Of a DNA stretch of 46,837 nt, positions 27,930-36,272 are shown one piece after another. Under the pieces are notes generated by a model. It did not search any database and had not been told where the DNA came from. It saw only the letters and a list, made by a program, of their open reading frames with translations. Each line of letters starts with the position of its first letter. The stretch's first letter is position 1. The stretch spans positions 1 through 46,837 of the forward strand of contig JANXZX010000226.1 of the NCBI GenBank assembly GCA_025355325.1, in the 5' to 3' direction. This stretch comes from Geobacteraceae bacterium. GTDB lineage: Bacteria; Desulfobacterota; Desulfuromonadia; Geobacterales; Pseudopelobacteraceae. Both the position numbers and the translations under genes were made by a program.

Positions 27930-29068
27930 AGAAGCGTACTCCATTATCGTTTGCACGCTTCTGGGCAATCGTAATCAAGGAATTTGTCCAGATGCGGCGC
28001 GACCGCCTGACCTTCGGCATGATTATCGGCATTCCGGTGGTACAGCTGATGCTGTTCGGTTATGCGATCAACGGCGATCCGAAACGCCTGCCGACGGCGG
28101 TACTGCTGGCCGACAGCAGCCAGTTCGGGCGTACCCTGCTCTCCGCCCTCAAAAACAGCGAATATTTTACCTTTGTCCGCGAAATACATACGGAAGCAGA
28201 AGCGGAAGGCGCCCTCGCGCGAGGGGAGGTCCAGTTTGTCGTCACAGTCCCGGAGAACTTCAGCCGGGATCTGCTGCGAGGCGAAAAACCGGCCATTCTG
28301 GTTGAAGCCGATGCCACGGATCCATCAGCCACCGGCAACGCCATCGCTTCCCTGCGCACCGTGCTGAATGGCGGACTGCGCCATGACCTCACCGGTCCAC
28401 TGGCGTATCTGGCCGCCACCGCCGATCCAATCGACCTGCGCGTCCACGCCCGCTACAACCCGGAAGGAATCTCCCAGTACAACATCGTGCCGGGACTTAT
28501 GGGAGTCGTCCTGACGATGACGATGGTCATGATTACCGGTCTGGCCATCACCCGTGAACGGGAACGGGGCACGATGGAAAATCTCCTGTCGATGCCGACC
28601 AGACCGCTGGAAGTGCTGCTCGGCAAGATCGTCCCCTATATTTTCGTCGGCTACATCCAGGTCGGGCTGATTCTGACCGCCGCACGCTTTCTCTTCCACG
28701 TGCCGATGGCCGGCAGCATCCCGCTGCTGTTACTGGCCGCTTCGGTCTTCATCGCCGCCAATCTGGCAATGGGCATCACCTTTTCAACTCTGGCCAAGAA
28801 CCAGCTCCAGGCGGTGCAGATGACCTTTTTCTTCTTCCTTCCGTCACTGCTGCTGTCCGGGTTTATGTTCCCGTTTCGCGGCATGCCCGGCTGGGCGCAG
28901 GTCATCGGCGAAGTCCTGCCGCTCACTCATTTTTTGCGAATCGTCCGGGGGATACTGCTGAAAGGCAACGGTTTTCAAGAGGTGGCTCTGCAACTGTGGC
29001 AGATAGTTCTGTTTGCGCTGGTTGTGTTAACGGTCGGGGTGAAGCGGTACCGGAAAACGCTGGATTGA
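27926..29068 (+). CDS. ABC-2 type transporter permease (YbhR/YbhS-like)
   Basis: 380 aa. N-terminal helix (MIIGIPVVQLMLFGYAIN), a large periplasmic loop, then five hydrophobic helices (MGVVLTMTMVMITGLAITRE, YIFVGYIQVGLILTAARFLF, IPLLLLAASVFIAANLAMGI, TFFFFLPSLLLSGFMFPF, LWQIVLFALVVLTVGVK). The conserved ABC-2 motif RERERGTMENLLSMPTRPLE is present. Only one permease gene is seen, so a homodimer is likely. Substrate unknown; an export or drug-efflux role is inferred from the HlyD partner. The gene ends ~35 bp before a strong terminator. Confidence 0.93.
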   Translation: MKKRTPLSFARFWAIVIKEFVQMRRDRLTFGMIIGIPVVQLMLFGYAINGDPKRLPTAVLLADSSQFGRTLLSALKNSEYFTFVREIHTEAEAEGALARGEVQFVVTVPENFSRDLLRGEKPAILVEADATDPSATGNAIASLRTVLNGGLRHDLTGPLAYLAATADPIDLRVHARYNPEGISQYNIVPGLMGVVLTMTMVMITGLAITRERERGTMENLLSMPTRPLEVLLGKIVPYIFVGYIQVGLILTAARFLFHVPMAGSIPLLLLAASVFIAANLAMGITFSTLAKNQLQAVQMTFFFFLPSLLLSGFMFPFRGMPGWAQVIGEVLPLTHFLRIVRGILLKGNGFQEVALQLWQIVLFALVVLTVGVKRYRKTLD

Positions 29069-29104
29069 CTTTGGTTTGAGAACACTCGATTTATGCCTTA
29101 AACA

Positions 29105-29151
29105 AATCAAGGCCGTAGAAGCATCCATGCGATGTTTCTACGGCCTTGATT
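29105..29151. terminator. Hairpin between converging efflux and cysN genes
   Basis: A perfect 16-bp stem, AATCAAGGCCGTAGAA with TTCTACGGCCTTGATT, around a 15-nt loop. It lies between the permease gene (+) and cysN (-). There is no long T tract, but stem strength and position make a bidirectional terminator likely. Confidence 0.72.
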
Positions 29152-29174
29152 ATTCCGGTCACCACAAAATTAAA

Positions 29175-30851
29175 TCATATCCCGGTCCCATCATCATCCG
29201 GCACCCTGCTTCCGAATCGTGTATCCCGTTTGAATACCAGAATGCTCACCCCTTCCGCAGTACGGTCAAATTCAAATGACAGGGTGTGTTCGTACGCCAT
29301 GACAGCCACAGCGGACAATTGTCCCACATTCCGCAGACGGAACAGAACCCGGTTGCCCTTGCCGAGATAATCGAGGAAACCGGCCGATACATCCAGGCCA
29401 ATCGTTCCCGCTTCTCCGGCCAGATCAACAACACTTACGGTGCCATTAAAAGAAGCATCGCTCAGGTTGATTCGCCGTGAGGGTTCACCGTCAACATCAA
29501 ACGAGTTCGCGTTGAATCCGACGAGCGGTGCATTCTGCGGCTCCAGAGGCGCAGCCGAGATTATCATGCCGGCAGCGACTGTGGCATTAGTGAAGCGGTC
29601 AATCAGGATAAAGCTGCCGGTATGCCGGTTCAGCCGGTACGGGTCGAATGATATCGGACGATCAAGTTCCAGACGGACGACGCCGATTTCGTTCAGTCCC
29701 AGTGTCGTCGTCTTCTTCTGTTCCAGAGTGTTGACGTCCACCGCATATTGTACCGTTGTGACCCGACCGGGGGTGACCGCCGAAGCTGTTTTGACCAGGT
29801 AGATCTGTCCCGGCTGCAGCGGTTCATCGTGCATCCAGACCAGGTGCGCTTCCGGATGACGGGCGTGAATTGGTGGCGTGTCTGGTATGGAGAGCATGTC
29901 ACCACGGCTGATATCGATCTCATCCTCCAGGGTCAGCGTAACCGACTGCCCGGCAACCGCCTCCGGCAGATCACCGTTCATCGTGACAATCCTTGCAACC
30001 CGGCTGGTACGGCCTGACGAGGCGACCAGCAATTCATCACCCGGATGGATAACGCCTGAAGCTATGGTGCCGCAGAAACCACGGAAATCAAGATGCGGTC
30101 GGTTGACCCACTGCACCGGCATGCGGAATGGCTTCTCCCGGTTTTCTCCCTCGATCTGCACGGTTTCCAGATAATTCATCAACGTGGGACCCGTGTACCA
30201 GGGGGTGTTGGCGCTCGGTTCGATCATATTGTCGCCGCCGAGAGCTGAAAGCGGAATGGCCGTGATGTCGCCAAAACCGAGCGATGCGGCAAACTGCTCG
30301 TAGTCGCGCCGGATCGCCTCGAACTGCTGTTGGTCAAAGTCAATCAGGTCCATCTTGTTGACCGCCAACACGATATGTTGAATACCGACCAGTGAGACCA
30401 GATAGCTGTGGCGCCGGGTCTGAGTCAAAAGACCTTTACGGGCATCAACCAGGATGACCGCCACCTGGGCGGTGGAAGCGCCGGTTACCATGTTGCGGGT
30501 ATACTGCTCATGGCCGGGAGTATCGGCAACGATGAACTTGCGCCGGTCGGTTGAGAAATAGCGGTATGCAACATCGATGGTGATCCCCTGCTCCCGCTCA
30601 GCCTGTAGACCGTCCAGCAGCAGGGCATAGTCGATGGCGCCCCCCTGAGTGCCTACCTTTTTGCTGTCCGCTTCCAGCGACGCCAACTGATCTTCGAACA
30701 CCATCTTCGAATCCCACAGCAGCCGACCGATCAGGGTGCTTTTTCCGTCATCGACACTGCCGCAGGTGATAAAGCGTAGCAGCGATTTTTCTTCCTGGCT
30801 TTTGAGATAGGCGAGGATATCCTGTTCGATCAAATCTGATTGATGTGCCAT
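29175..30851 (-). CDS. cysN: Sulfate adenylyltransferase subunit 1 (CysN) with extra C-terminal domain
   Basis: 558 aa. GTPase core with G1 GSVDDGKST, G3 DTPGHEQYTRNM and G4 NKMDLIDF, followed by EF-Tu-like barrels that end at about residue 436 (IDRFTNATVAAGMIIS), where E. coli-type CysN ends. A further ~120 residues follow (SFDVDGEPSRRINLSDA, VSVVDLAGEAGTIGLDV, VLFRLRNVGQ) that look beta-rich and do not contain the P-loop or length expected of an APS kinase (CysC). CysN drives APS formation from sulfate and ATP by coupling GTP hydrolysis to CysD. cysD overlaps it (TAATG), so the pair is translationally coupled. The role of the tail is unknown. Confidence 0.92.
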   Translation of the reverse strand: MAHQSDLIEQDILAYLKSQEEKSLLRFITCGSVDDGKSTLIGRLLWDSKMVFEDQLASLEADSKKVGTQGGAIDYALLLDGLQAEREQGITIDVAYRYFSTDRRKFIVADTPGHEQYTRNMVTGASTAQVAVILVDARKGLLTQTRRHSYLVSLVGIQHIVLAVNKMDLIDFDQQQFEAIRRDYEQFAASLGFGDITAIPLSALGGDNMIEPSANTPWYTGPTLMNYLETVQIEGENREKPFRMPVQWVNRPHLDFRGFCGTIASGVIHPGDELLVASSGRTSRVARIVTMNGDLPEAVAGQSVTLTLEDEIDISRGDMLSIPDTPPIHARHPEAHLVWMHDEPLQPGQIYLVKTASAVTPGRVTTVQYAVDVNTLEQKKTTTLGLNEIGVVRLELDRPISFDPYRLNRHTGSFILIDRFTNATVAAGMIISAAPLEPQNAPLVGFNANSFDVDGEPSRRINLSDASFNGTVSVVDLAGEAGTIGLDVSAGFLDYLGKGNRVLFRLRNVGQLSAVAVMAYEHTLSFEFDRTAEGVSILVFKRDTRFGSRVPDDDGTGI

Positions 30852-31756
30852 TAGAAGTATCCCTCCTGCTTCTTCTTTTCCATGGACCCTGCCGAGTCAT
30901 GGTCGATCATGCGCCCCTGGCGCTCAGAGGTGCGGGTCAGCAGCATTTCCTGGATGATCTCAGGCAGTGTAGTGGCGGTCGATTCGACGGCGGCGGTAAG
31001 CGGGTAGCACCCCAGAGTGCGGAAACGGACCGATTTGTACTGCACCGTTTCCCCCGGTTTAAGCTCCATCCGGTCATCATCCACCATGATCAGCATGCCG
31101 TCCCTTTCCACTACCGGCCGGACTGCCGCGTAGTAGAGCGGCACAATCGGGATGTTCTCCAGGTGGATGTATTGCCAGACATCCAGTTCAGTCCAGTTGG
31201 AAATGGGAAATACGCGGATACTTTCTCCCGGTTTGATACGGGTGTTGTAGAGATTCCAGAGTTCCGGACGCTGGAGCTTTGGATCCCAGCGGTGGTTGGC
31301 GCTGCGGAACGAAAATATCCGCTCCTTGGCCCGGGATTTTTCCTCATCCCGCCGGGCGCCACCAAAGGCGGCGTCGAACTTGTAGCGGTCAAGCGCCTGT
31401 TTCAGCCCTTCAGTTTTCATGATATCGGTATAAAGTGATGAGCCGTGGGTAAATGGGGATATTTTCTGACGCACCCCTTCCTCGTTCACATGCACGATCA
31501 GGTCAAGGCCGCATTCAGCAGCCATCCGGTCGCGGAACTGGATCATCTCGCGGAACTTCCAGGTGGTGTCCACATGCATCAGCGGGAATGGCGGCGGCGC
31601 CGGGTAAAAGGCCTTGCGGGCGAGGTGCAGCATGACCGCTGAATCTTTGCCGATGGAATAGAGCATTACCGGGTTACCAAATTCGGCGACTACCTCTCGG
31701 ATAATGTTGATGCTCTCGGCTTCAAGTTGCTGTAAGTGGGTCAGGTTTAAGCTCAT
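30851..31756 (-). CDS. cysD: Sulfate adenylyltransferase subunit 2 (CysD)
   Basis: 301 aa, matching E. coli CysD length. The ATP pyrophosphatase P-loop is [17 protein letters not shown], with [11 protein letters not shown] and the PAPS-reductase-like block [20 protein letters not shown]. The substrate-binding part continues through [20 protein letters not shown]. It adenylates sulfate to APS together with CysN. GAGGTAACTGT precedes ATG. The 195-bp gap to cysH is filled mainly by a repeat element. Confidence 0.96.
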   Translation of the reverse strand: MSLNLTHLQQLEAESINIIREVVAEFGNPVMLYSIGKDSAVMLHLARKAFYPAPPPFPLMHVDTTWKFREMIQFRDRMAAECGLDLIVHVNEEGVRQKISPFTHGSSLYTDIMKTEGLKQALDRYKFDAAFGGARRDEEKSRAKERIFSFRSANHRWDPKLQRPELWNLYNTRIKPGESIRVFPISNWTELDVWQYIHLENIPIVPLYYAAVRPVVERDGMLIMVDDDRMELKPGETVQYKSVRFRTLGCYPLTAAVESTATTLPEIIQEMLLTRTSERQGRMIDHDSAGSMEKKKQEGYF

Positions 31757-31787
31757 ACAGTTACCTCATTGTATAAAAAATTCTATA

Positions 31788-31916
31788 TTTAACAGGGATG
31801 AAGGGGATACAGGGGATAAGATCGAAATCAAGTCCTTTAGAATTTAAAACAAAAAACATTGAAGCCTCTTCGTGTTTTAAGGTTTCATCCTGTTCATCCC
31901 CTTTATCCCTGTTAAA
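31788..31916. repeat. 129-bp interspersed inverted-repeat element within the cys operon
   Basis: The ends are inverted copies: TTTAACAGGGAT at the left and ATCCCTGTTAAA at the right. Next to each end are further G/C-rich repeated units (GAAGGGGATA, AGGGGATAAG; CATCCCCTTTATCCC). The spurious translation of this type of repeat (HFNRDKGDEQDE) is a recognisable marker of a dispersed intergenic element in many bacteria. It separates cysH from cysD. Confidence 0.82.
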
Positions 31917-31951
31917 ATGCCTTTGTTTTTTTGTGCTCTGTTTCATTTGGT

Positions 31952-32647
31952 TTAACGTCTATGCAGTCCGCACTCTTTATGTTCCGCATTCTCCCACCAC
32001 CACCGTCCTGCTCGGACATCCTCACCCTGTTCTACCGCCCGCGTACAGGGGGCACAGCCAATGGAACGGTAACCCTGATTGTACAGGCGGTTCTTCGGCA
32101 GCTTCTGCTCCTCGGTGTAGCTGATCAGCTGGTCCTCGCTCCAGTCAATGAGCGGATTGATCTTGAGGATGCCGCCGTTCAGCTCGTCGCGCTCGATTGC
32201 TGTCAGGTCACAGCGGGAGACGCTCTGCTCACGGCGCATGCCGGTCACCCAGCCGCTCAGCCCCTTCAGTGCCCGCGACAACGGCTCAACTTTGCGGATT
32301 GTGCAGCAGGCATGCCGTTTATCCAGCGACTCACGGAACGAGAACAGCCCCTCCGTCCGCTCCAGTTGCTCCACCGCCTCATGGCGGGGAAAATACCAGT
32401 CGATCTTCAGCCGGTAGCGCTCAACCAGGGCATCGGCTACTTCGTAGGTTTCTTCATTCAACCGCCCGGTATCAAGAGCAAACACCCCCAGCTTGATGCC
32501 GGCCTGATGTGCTATATCGATGATAGCCACATCCTCCAGCGAAAATGAGCAGGCCAGCGAGACCGGGCCGGCAGCAGCATCAATACCGGCACGCAGTATT
32601 TCCTGAGGAGTGGCGTCCGGAGAAGCAGCAGGAATATATGTACTCAT
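31952..32647 (-). CDS. cysH: Assimilatory adenylylsulfate (APS) reductase, CysH family
   Basis: 231 aa from ATG 32647 (AAAAGGAAAAGATT upstream); the frame extends 25 codons further without support. Pyrophosphatase-like loop LACSFSLEDVAIIDIA (PAPS-reductase fold), LDTGRLNEETYE, and GMRREQSVSR. C114/C115 (HACCTIRK) and C198/C201 (IGCAPCTR) are the CC...CxxC cluster ligands that mark 4Fe-4S APS reductases rather than PAPS reductases. C226 in the C-terminal KECGLH is the catalytic cysteine. No APS kinase is seen in the cluster, which fits APS as substrate. The reaction is APS to sulfite plus AMP, with thioredoxin-type electron supply. Confidence 0.95.
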   Translation of the reverse strand: MSTYIPAASPDATPQEILRAGIDAAAGPVSLACSFSLEDVAIIDIAHQAGIKLGVFALDTGRLNEETYEVADALVERYRLKIDWYFPRHEAVEQLERTEGLFSFRESLDKRHACCTIRKVEPLSRALKGLSGWVTGMRREQSVSRCDLTAIERDELNGGILKINPLIDWSEDQLISYTEEQKLPKNRLYNQGYRSIGCAPCTRAVEQGEDVRAGRWWWENAEHKECGLHRR

Positions 32648-32693
32648 AATCTTTTCCTTTTCAAGACACTGAAACTTAAAAATAATTATTAAA

Positions 32694-32722
32694 TCTATGG
32701 TTTTTATAGATATTTGTTGCAA
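32694..32722 (-). promoter_or_regulatory. cysH promoter with overlapping candidate Rrf2 operator
   Basis: On the minus strand TTGCAA (-35) and CATAGA (-10) are 17 bp apart. The palindrome TCTAT-N7-ATAGA covers 32694-32710, thus the -10 and the adjoining part of the spacer. The same placement is seen at cysK. Binding there would block RNA polymerase. Confidence 0.6.
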
Positions 32723-32751
32723 AAAAAATCGGCTACGCTCTATGCCGATTT
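32721..32751 (-). terminator. Intrinsic terminator between sir and cysH
   Basis: On the minus strand, AAATCGGC pairs with GCCGATTT around a 10-nt loop, followed directly by an uninterrupted T tract. This ends transcripts coming from sir, so cysH needs its own promoter, or transcripts are attenuated here. Confidence 0.85.
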
Positions 32752-32799
32752 AAATGTAACGCACCCGGAACAAAGATGTCAACATAATATTTCTATATG

Positions 32800-32816
32800 T
32801 CTATAGTTTTTATAGT
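32800..32816 (-). promoter_or_regulatory. Second TCTAT-N7-ATAG(T) operator-like palindrome upstream of cysH
   Basis: TCTAT-N7-ATAGT differs at one base from the other sites. Its centre lies 106 bp upstream of the cysH site, about ten helical turns. A TTGACA...TTACAT promoter-like pair (32754-32782, 17-bp spacer) lies just downstream but would start inside the terminator hairpin. A bulged hairpin (32819-32847) without U tract precedes it. Confidence 0.4.
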
Positions 32817-32885
32817 TAATGCCTGAATCTTAACAGATTTCAGGCATTCGCTATCAAGCCAACTGCCTATGACCCGTTCACGTCC

Positions 32886-34181
32886 CTATCCGATCTCGTG
32901 CACCACGTCAACAAGCTCCTGCCTTGTCAGGCCTTCATTCACCTTTTCACCCAGCCCTGCACCGTTTCTTCGATAAACATCAAATCGCGTAGTTTTCTGT
33001 CCGTCGGATTCGGCACTCAGGCGGGTTGCAACAATTCCCACATCAGCCAACTGCGGCTGAGTGCAGGAATTGTTACATCCCGATACGGCCCAGCTCAAGG
33101 CACGACCCTTCTGACTGAAGTGGTCAAGAATTTCACCGGCCAGGTCTCGTGTTGCCGCCAACCCCATCCGGCACTCATGGCTTCCAGGACAGACTCGCAG
33201 CACCGGGGCAGGTTCAGCCAAAGCAACACCGGTCGTTTGCTGTAACAAGAGAAGTTCTACAGTCGCATCTACACCTGCTGACAGTAACAGCGCAATATCC
33301 TGGTTAACCGTTATCATAATTACGCCATCGGCAACCCGTTCCGCCGTTTCGGCAATCAGTTCCAGTTGGGCAGCGGTAAGTTTTCCGGCGAATACCGGCA
33401 ACTCCAGGCGTTGCCGCCCGTTTGCTTCAGTCACAATATTTTCAGGCAACCCACTGGCCGCCGATATATCTTCGCTAAATGCAGTCTCTGCTTCTATCAG
33501 TAGGCGCAGCTTTGTTTCGCCAAACTCCGCTGCCAGAAATTTAAGGCGCTTCGGTGGTGGTGCATGGGTGGCATACACCGCCACAACCGCCTCAATGACT
33601 GGAATTATCCTCTTTTCGGCAACACGCTCAATTAGCAGAAATCCAGGGCGAGGCTCTCGCCCCAACCCTCCGGCAATCCAGACATCATAGAATGCCTGCC
33701 CATCTTCAAATGCTGCCAGAACCAGCCCGACATCCTGGATCAGGTGTTTTCCACCGACGACATCAGCCTCAATGCCGATCTTGAATTTTTTCGGCAGGCG
33801 TTCAAAACGCGGGTTGCCGGTAAAGTGCCGGTGCAGCCGCCGGGCAAGCGACTCCAACGCCGGAAATCCCTGGGCACTCTGGCTGCCGCAGGTAATTCCT
33901 CGAACCGCGCCGCCACAAGCACCGCGAGACGTCAGACCGGCCTTGGCAAGTTCCCGTTTGATCTGCGGCAGATCATCTTCTTTCAGCCAGTGAATCTCGA
34001 TACTGCCCCGAGACGTCAGATGGATCGAACCCTGTCCGAACCGCGTTGAAACTGATGCAATTACGCGGGCCTGACCGGCTGAAATCACTCCCGCCGGAAG
34101 CTTGACCCGCTGCATGAAGAAGTCATCCTGTCGCTGCTTGTAAATGCCATCGAGGCGATAGTCGGAAGCGGCTGCTGACAT
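32886..34181 (-). CDS. Ferredoxin/NAD(P)H-type nitrite-sulfite reductase, siroheme protein
   Basis: 431 aa. Two-fold repeated sulfite/nitrite reductase half-domains: IYKQRQDDFFMQRVKLPAGV, GSIHLTSRGSIEIHWL, and GLTSRGACGGAVRGITCGSQ. The siroheme/4Fe-4S ligands are Cys in RVCPGSHECRMG and Cys pair in SGCNNSCTQPQ. Because it sits in the cys cluster between cysK and cysH, assimilatory sulfite reduction to sulfide is the likely role. It is shorter than E. coli CysI (570 aa) and similar in size to Desulfuromonad-type Sir-like proteins; nitrite reduction is an alternative. A GAGGGG precedes ATG, and its start is 3 bp after the cysK stop. Confidence 0.88.
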   Translation of the reverse strand: MSAAASDYRLDGIYKQRQDDFFMQRVKLPAGVISAGQARVIASVSTRFGQGSIHLTSRGSIEIHWLKEDDLPQIKRELAKAGLTSRGACGGAVRGITCGSQSAQGFPALESLARRLHRHFTGNPRFERLPKKFKIGIEADVVGGKHLIQDVGLVLAAFEDGQAFYDVWIAGGLGREPRPGFLLIERVAEKRIIPVIEAVVAVYATHAPPPKRLKFLAAEFGETKLRLLIEAETAFSEDISAASGLPENIVTEANGRQRLELPVFAGKLTAAQLELIAETAERVADGVIMITVNQDIALLLSAGVDATVELLLLQQTTGVALAEPAPVLRVCPGSHECRMGLAATRDLAGEILDHFSQKGRALSWAVSGCNNSCTQPQLADVGIVATRLSAESDGQKTTRFDVYRRNGAGLGEKVNEGLTRQELVDVVHEIG

Positions 34182-34184
34182 AAG

Positions 34185-35138
34185 CTAGATCCCCTCAAAC
34201 AGAGCTGTTGAAAGATAGCGCTCTGCTCCGTCCGGCAGAATAACCACTATGGTCTTGCCGGCAAATTCTTCCAACTGACCGAGACGCACCGCTGCGGCGA
34301 CCGCTGCCCCGCACGAAATTCCGACCAGAAGACCTTCTTCTCGTGCCAATCGCTTGGCAAATTCAATCGCTTCGGCGCTTTCCACCAGCTCAACGCGGTC
34401 AACAAGAGAGAGATCAAGCGTGTCCGGGATAAAGCCGGCGCCGATTCCCTGGATTTTATGCGGAGCCGGCTGAAGCGGCTGTCCGGCCAGTGTCTGGGTG
34501 ATGACCGGGCTTTCTTTCGGCTCAACCGCTACCGAAATGATTTTTTTGCCTTTAGTGTTTTTGATGTAGCGCGAGATCCCGGTAATGGTACCTCCGGTAC
34601 CGACCCCGGCAACTATTACGTCAACCGCGCCGTCGGTATCATTCCAGATCTCGGGGCCGGTGGTTTTTTCGTGAATTTCCGGATTAGCCGGGTTTTTGAA
34701 CTGCTGCGGCAGGAAGTATTTCTCCGGTTCCGCTGCGGCCATATCCTCGGCTCGGGTGATGGCACCCTTCATTCCTTCGGCACCGGGAGTCAATATCAGA
34801 TTGGCGCCCAAAGCGGCCAATACGCGGCGGCGCTCAATACTCATTGTTTCCGGCATGGTCAGAGTCAGTTTGTAACCGCGAGCTGCGGCAACATACGCCA
34901 GGGCAATACCGGTGTTGCCGGATGTCGGCTCAATGATTTCAACGCCCGGCTTCAAAACGCCACGCTTCTCGGCATCCCAAATCATGTTGGCGCCGATGCG
35001 GCATTTAACCGAATAAGCCGGGTTACGTCCCTCGACTTTTGCCAGAATGGTCGCCTTTGAGTTGCCAACGACATGGTTTAATTTCACCAGTGGGGTGTTA
35101 CCGATTGACTGCGAGTTGTCTGCATAAATCTTGCTCAT
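34185..35138 (-). CDS. cysK: Cysteine synthase A (O-acetylserine sulfhydrylase)
   Basis: 317 aa. PLP fold type II: PLP Lys in [20 protein letters not shown], substrate loop [20 protein letters not shown] phosphate loop [16 protein letters not shown], and the 3' cofactor contacts near [14 protein letters not shown]. It condenses O-acetylserine with sulfide. It is the first structural gene after rrf2; its promoter carries the TCTAT-N7-ATAGA palindrome, and GAGAGGAG precedes ATG. Confidence 0.97.
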   Translation of the reverse strand: MSKIYADNSQSIGNTPLVKLNHVVGNSKATILAKVEGRNPAYSVKCRIGANMIWDAEKRGVLKPGVEIIEPTSGNTGIALAYVAAARGYKLTLTMPETMSIERRRVLAALGANLILTPGAEGMKGAITRAEDMAAAEPEKYFLPQQFKNPANPEIHEKTTGPEIWNDTDGAVDVIVAGVGTGGTITGISRYIKNTKGKKIISVAVEPKESPVITQTLAGQPLQPAPHKIQGIGAGFIPDTLDLSLVDRVELVESAEAIEFAKRLAREEGLLVGISCGAAVAAAVRLGQLEEFAGKTIVVILPDGAERYLSTALFEGI

Positions 35139-35165
35139 GACGCTTCTCCTCTCGATTTATCTATC

Positions 35166-35194
35166 TCTATAGAATAGATAGATATTAATGACAA
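35166..35194 (-). promoter_or_regulatory. cysK promoter with overlapping candidate Rrf2 operator
   Basis: On the minus strand TTGTCA and TATAGA are 17 bp apart, a good sigma-70 match, about 30 bp before ATG. TCTAT-N7-ATAGA (35166-35182) lies over the spacer and -10; a longer 8-bp inverted repeat TATCTATC/GATAGATA (35158-35184) overlaps it. The arrangement is the same as at cysH. Confidence 0.65.
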
Positions 35195-35200
35195 AAAAAT

Positions 35201-35662
35201 TTAAATACTGAAATCCACGATTTTGGATTTCTTCCGACGCGCTGATTCACTTCTCTCAACCATATCAGCAAGAGTTGTGGATTCAAGTACCGAATCTATC
35301 GACTTCTTGACATCGCTCATCACCAGGCGAATGCCGCAACAGGCCGGGTCGCCACACTCTTCGCACACAACCTTGACATTATCGTTGAGGCACTCAACCA
35401 GAGCAAAGCCGCCTTCAAGGATTCCAACCACCTTGCCTATGGTGATGGCAGAGGCAGGGAGTGCCAACATGTAACCGCCACCCTTACCGATTTTGCTCTT
35501 CAGCACCCCGCCCTTCCTGAGTGCAACAAGGATCGCTTCGAGAAACTTCCGGGGGATATTCTCCTCCTTCGCAAGCTCGGAAATGAGAATCGGATCCCCC
35601 GTCGAATGTTCTGCGAGATAACCAAGCGCCTTAAGCGCGTATTTAGTCTTTTTAGATATCAT
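35201..35662 (-). CDS. Rrf2-family transcriptional regulator
   Basis: 153 aa. N-terminal winged helix-turn-helix typical of Rrf2 (SKKTKYALKALGYLAEHST, LAKEENIPRKFLEAILVAL, GGVLKSKIGKGGGYMLALP). The family includes IscR and CymR. A cysteine cluster follows at C91, C100, C103, C108 and C109 (CEECGDPACCG), which could bind a Fe-S cluster or sense thiols, as in IscR-type members. It sits at the head of the sulfur assimilation cluster and has the candidate operator over its own promoter, so it is probably a cysteine-responsive repressor with autoregulation. The ligand is unknown. Confidence 0.9.
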   Translation of the reverse strand: MISKKTKYALKALGYLAEHSTGDPILISELAKEENIPRKFLEAILVALRKGGVLKSKIGKGGGYMLALPASAITIGKVVGILEGGFALVECLNDNVKVVCEECGDPACCGIRLVMSDVKKSIDSVLESTTLADMVERSESARRKKSKIVDFSI

Positions 35663-35664
35663 GG

Positions 35665-35706
35665 TCTATTAAGACTATAGATAATATAAGCCAGCGACAT
35701 TGTCAA
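35665..35706 (-). promoter_or_regulatory. rrf2 promoter with overlapping operator
   Basis: Minus strand: TTGACA (35701-35706), a 17-bp spacer, TATCTA -10 (35678-35683). The palindrome TCTAT-N7-ATAGA (35665-35681) covers the -10 and start region. The start codon follows within about 10 nt of the expected transcription start, and no Shine-Dalgarno is present, so translation may be nearly leaderless. Confidence 0.6.
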
Positions 35707-35750
35707 GAACAATTATTTCTGCCACGCCACGACCCGACTTATCCGGCATA

Positions 35751-36011
35751 TCAATCGTCATGCTTATCATGTTTTTTGTGTTTCTTGTCATGCCCCTTAT
35801 GCTTGCCGTGATCTTTTTTCCCTTTTACGACCTCTTTCTCTCTTACAATTACCCTCTCCCGCTCAATCACGGTAGTTGTTTGTTGCGGTGGCGGGGTGCC
35901 CACCTGAACTCTCGCGTTTGGAGTGCTGACATCAACATTTACCGCAGCTTGAGCCAGGGACATATTAACCATTACCAAAGCAAACAACAGACCACCAGTA
36001 GTGTATTTCAT
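35751..36011 (-). CDS. Small secreted protein with Lys/His/Asp-rich tail
   Basis: 86 aa. Sec signal peptide MKYTTGGLLFALVMVNMSL with Ala-X-Ala cleavage before VNVDVSTPNARVQVGTPPP, then an Arg/Glu/Val stretch and a C-terminus of repeated Lys, His, Asp and Gly (KKDHGKHKGHDKKHKKHDKH), likely metal binding. The start is preceded by AAGGAGA (rc of tctcctt). The first mature residues resemble those of the 11708 protein (VNVNVSVGVPAPRVIV), so they may be paralogous. Function unknown. Confidence 0.75.
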   Translation of the reverse strand: MKYTTGGLLFALVMVNMSLAQAAVNVDVSTPNARVQVGTPPPQQTTTVIERERVIVREKEVVKGKKDHGKHKGHDKKHKKHDKHDD

Positions 36012-36272
36012 AATAAAAATTCTCCTTTTTTTGATGCGGAAGTAAGTATGCCTGATTTAGTTTCACCCAGTCCGGGTATTTCAGCTTGATTACTTTAGTT
36101 GGATGAAGGAGGTTTGATAAATTTTGATGTTGCAACAGACAGGCAGATTCAATAACGTAGCAACGGAGTATAAATCAGGATTATTTCTCTACGGGAAATC
36201 CTTACCACAAGCGAAGGAATCCATACTACCATATACGCTGAAATCAGATTTTGCTTTTAAGGATTTGCTACG

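Noticed and set aside
29105-29151. Possible small RNA or riboswitch at the large hairpin after the permease gene
   Set aside because: It lies between converging stop codons and a single perfect stem fits a terminator; no aptamer-like conserved core is visible.
31761-31946. 61-aa frame on the minus strand between cysH and cysD
   Set aside because: It is the translation of the interspersed repeat, a known type of spurious ORF, with no ribosome-binding site of its own.
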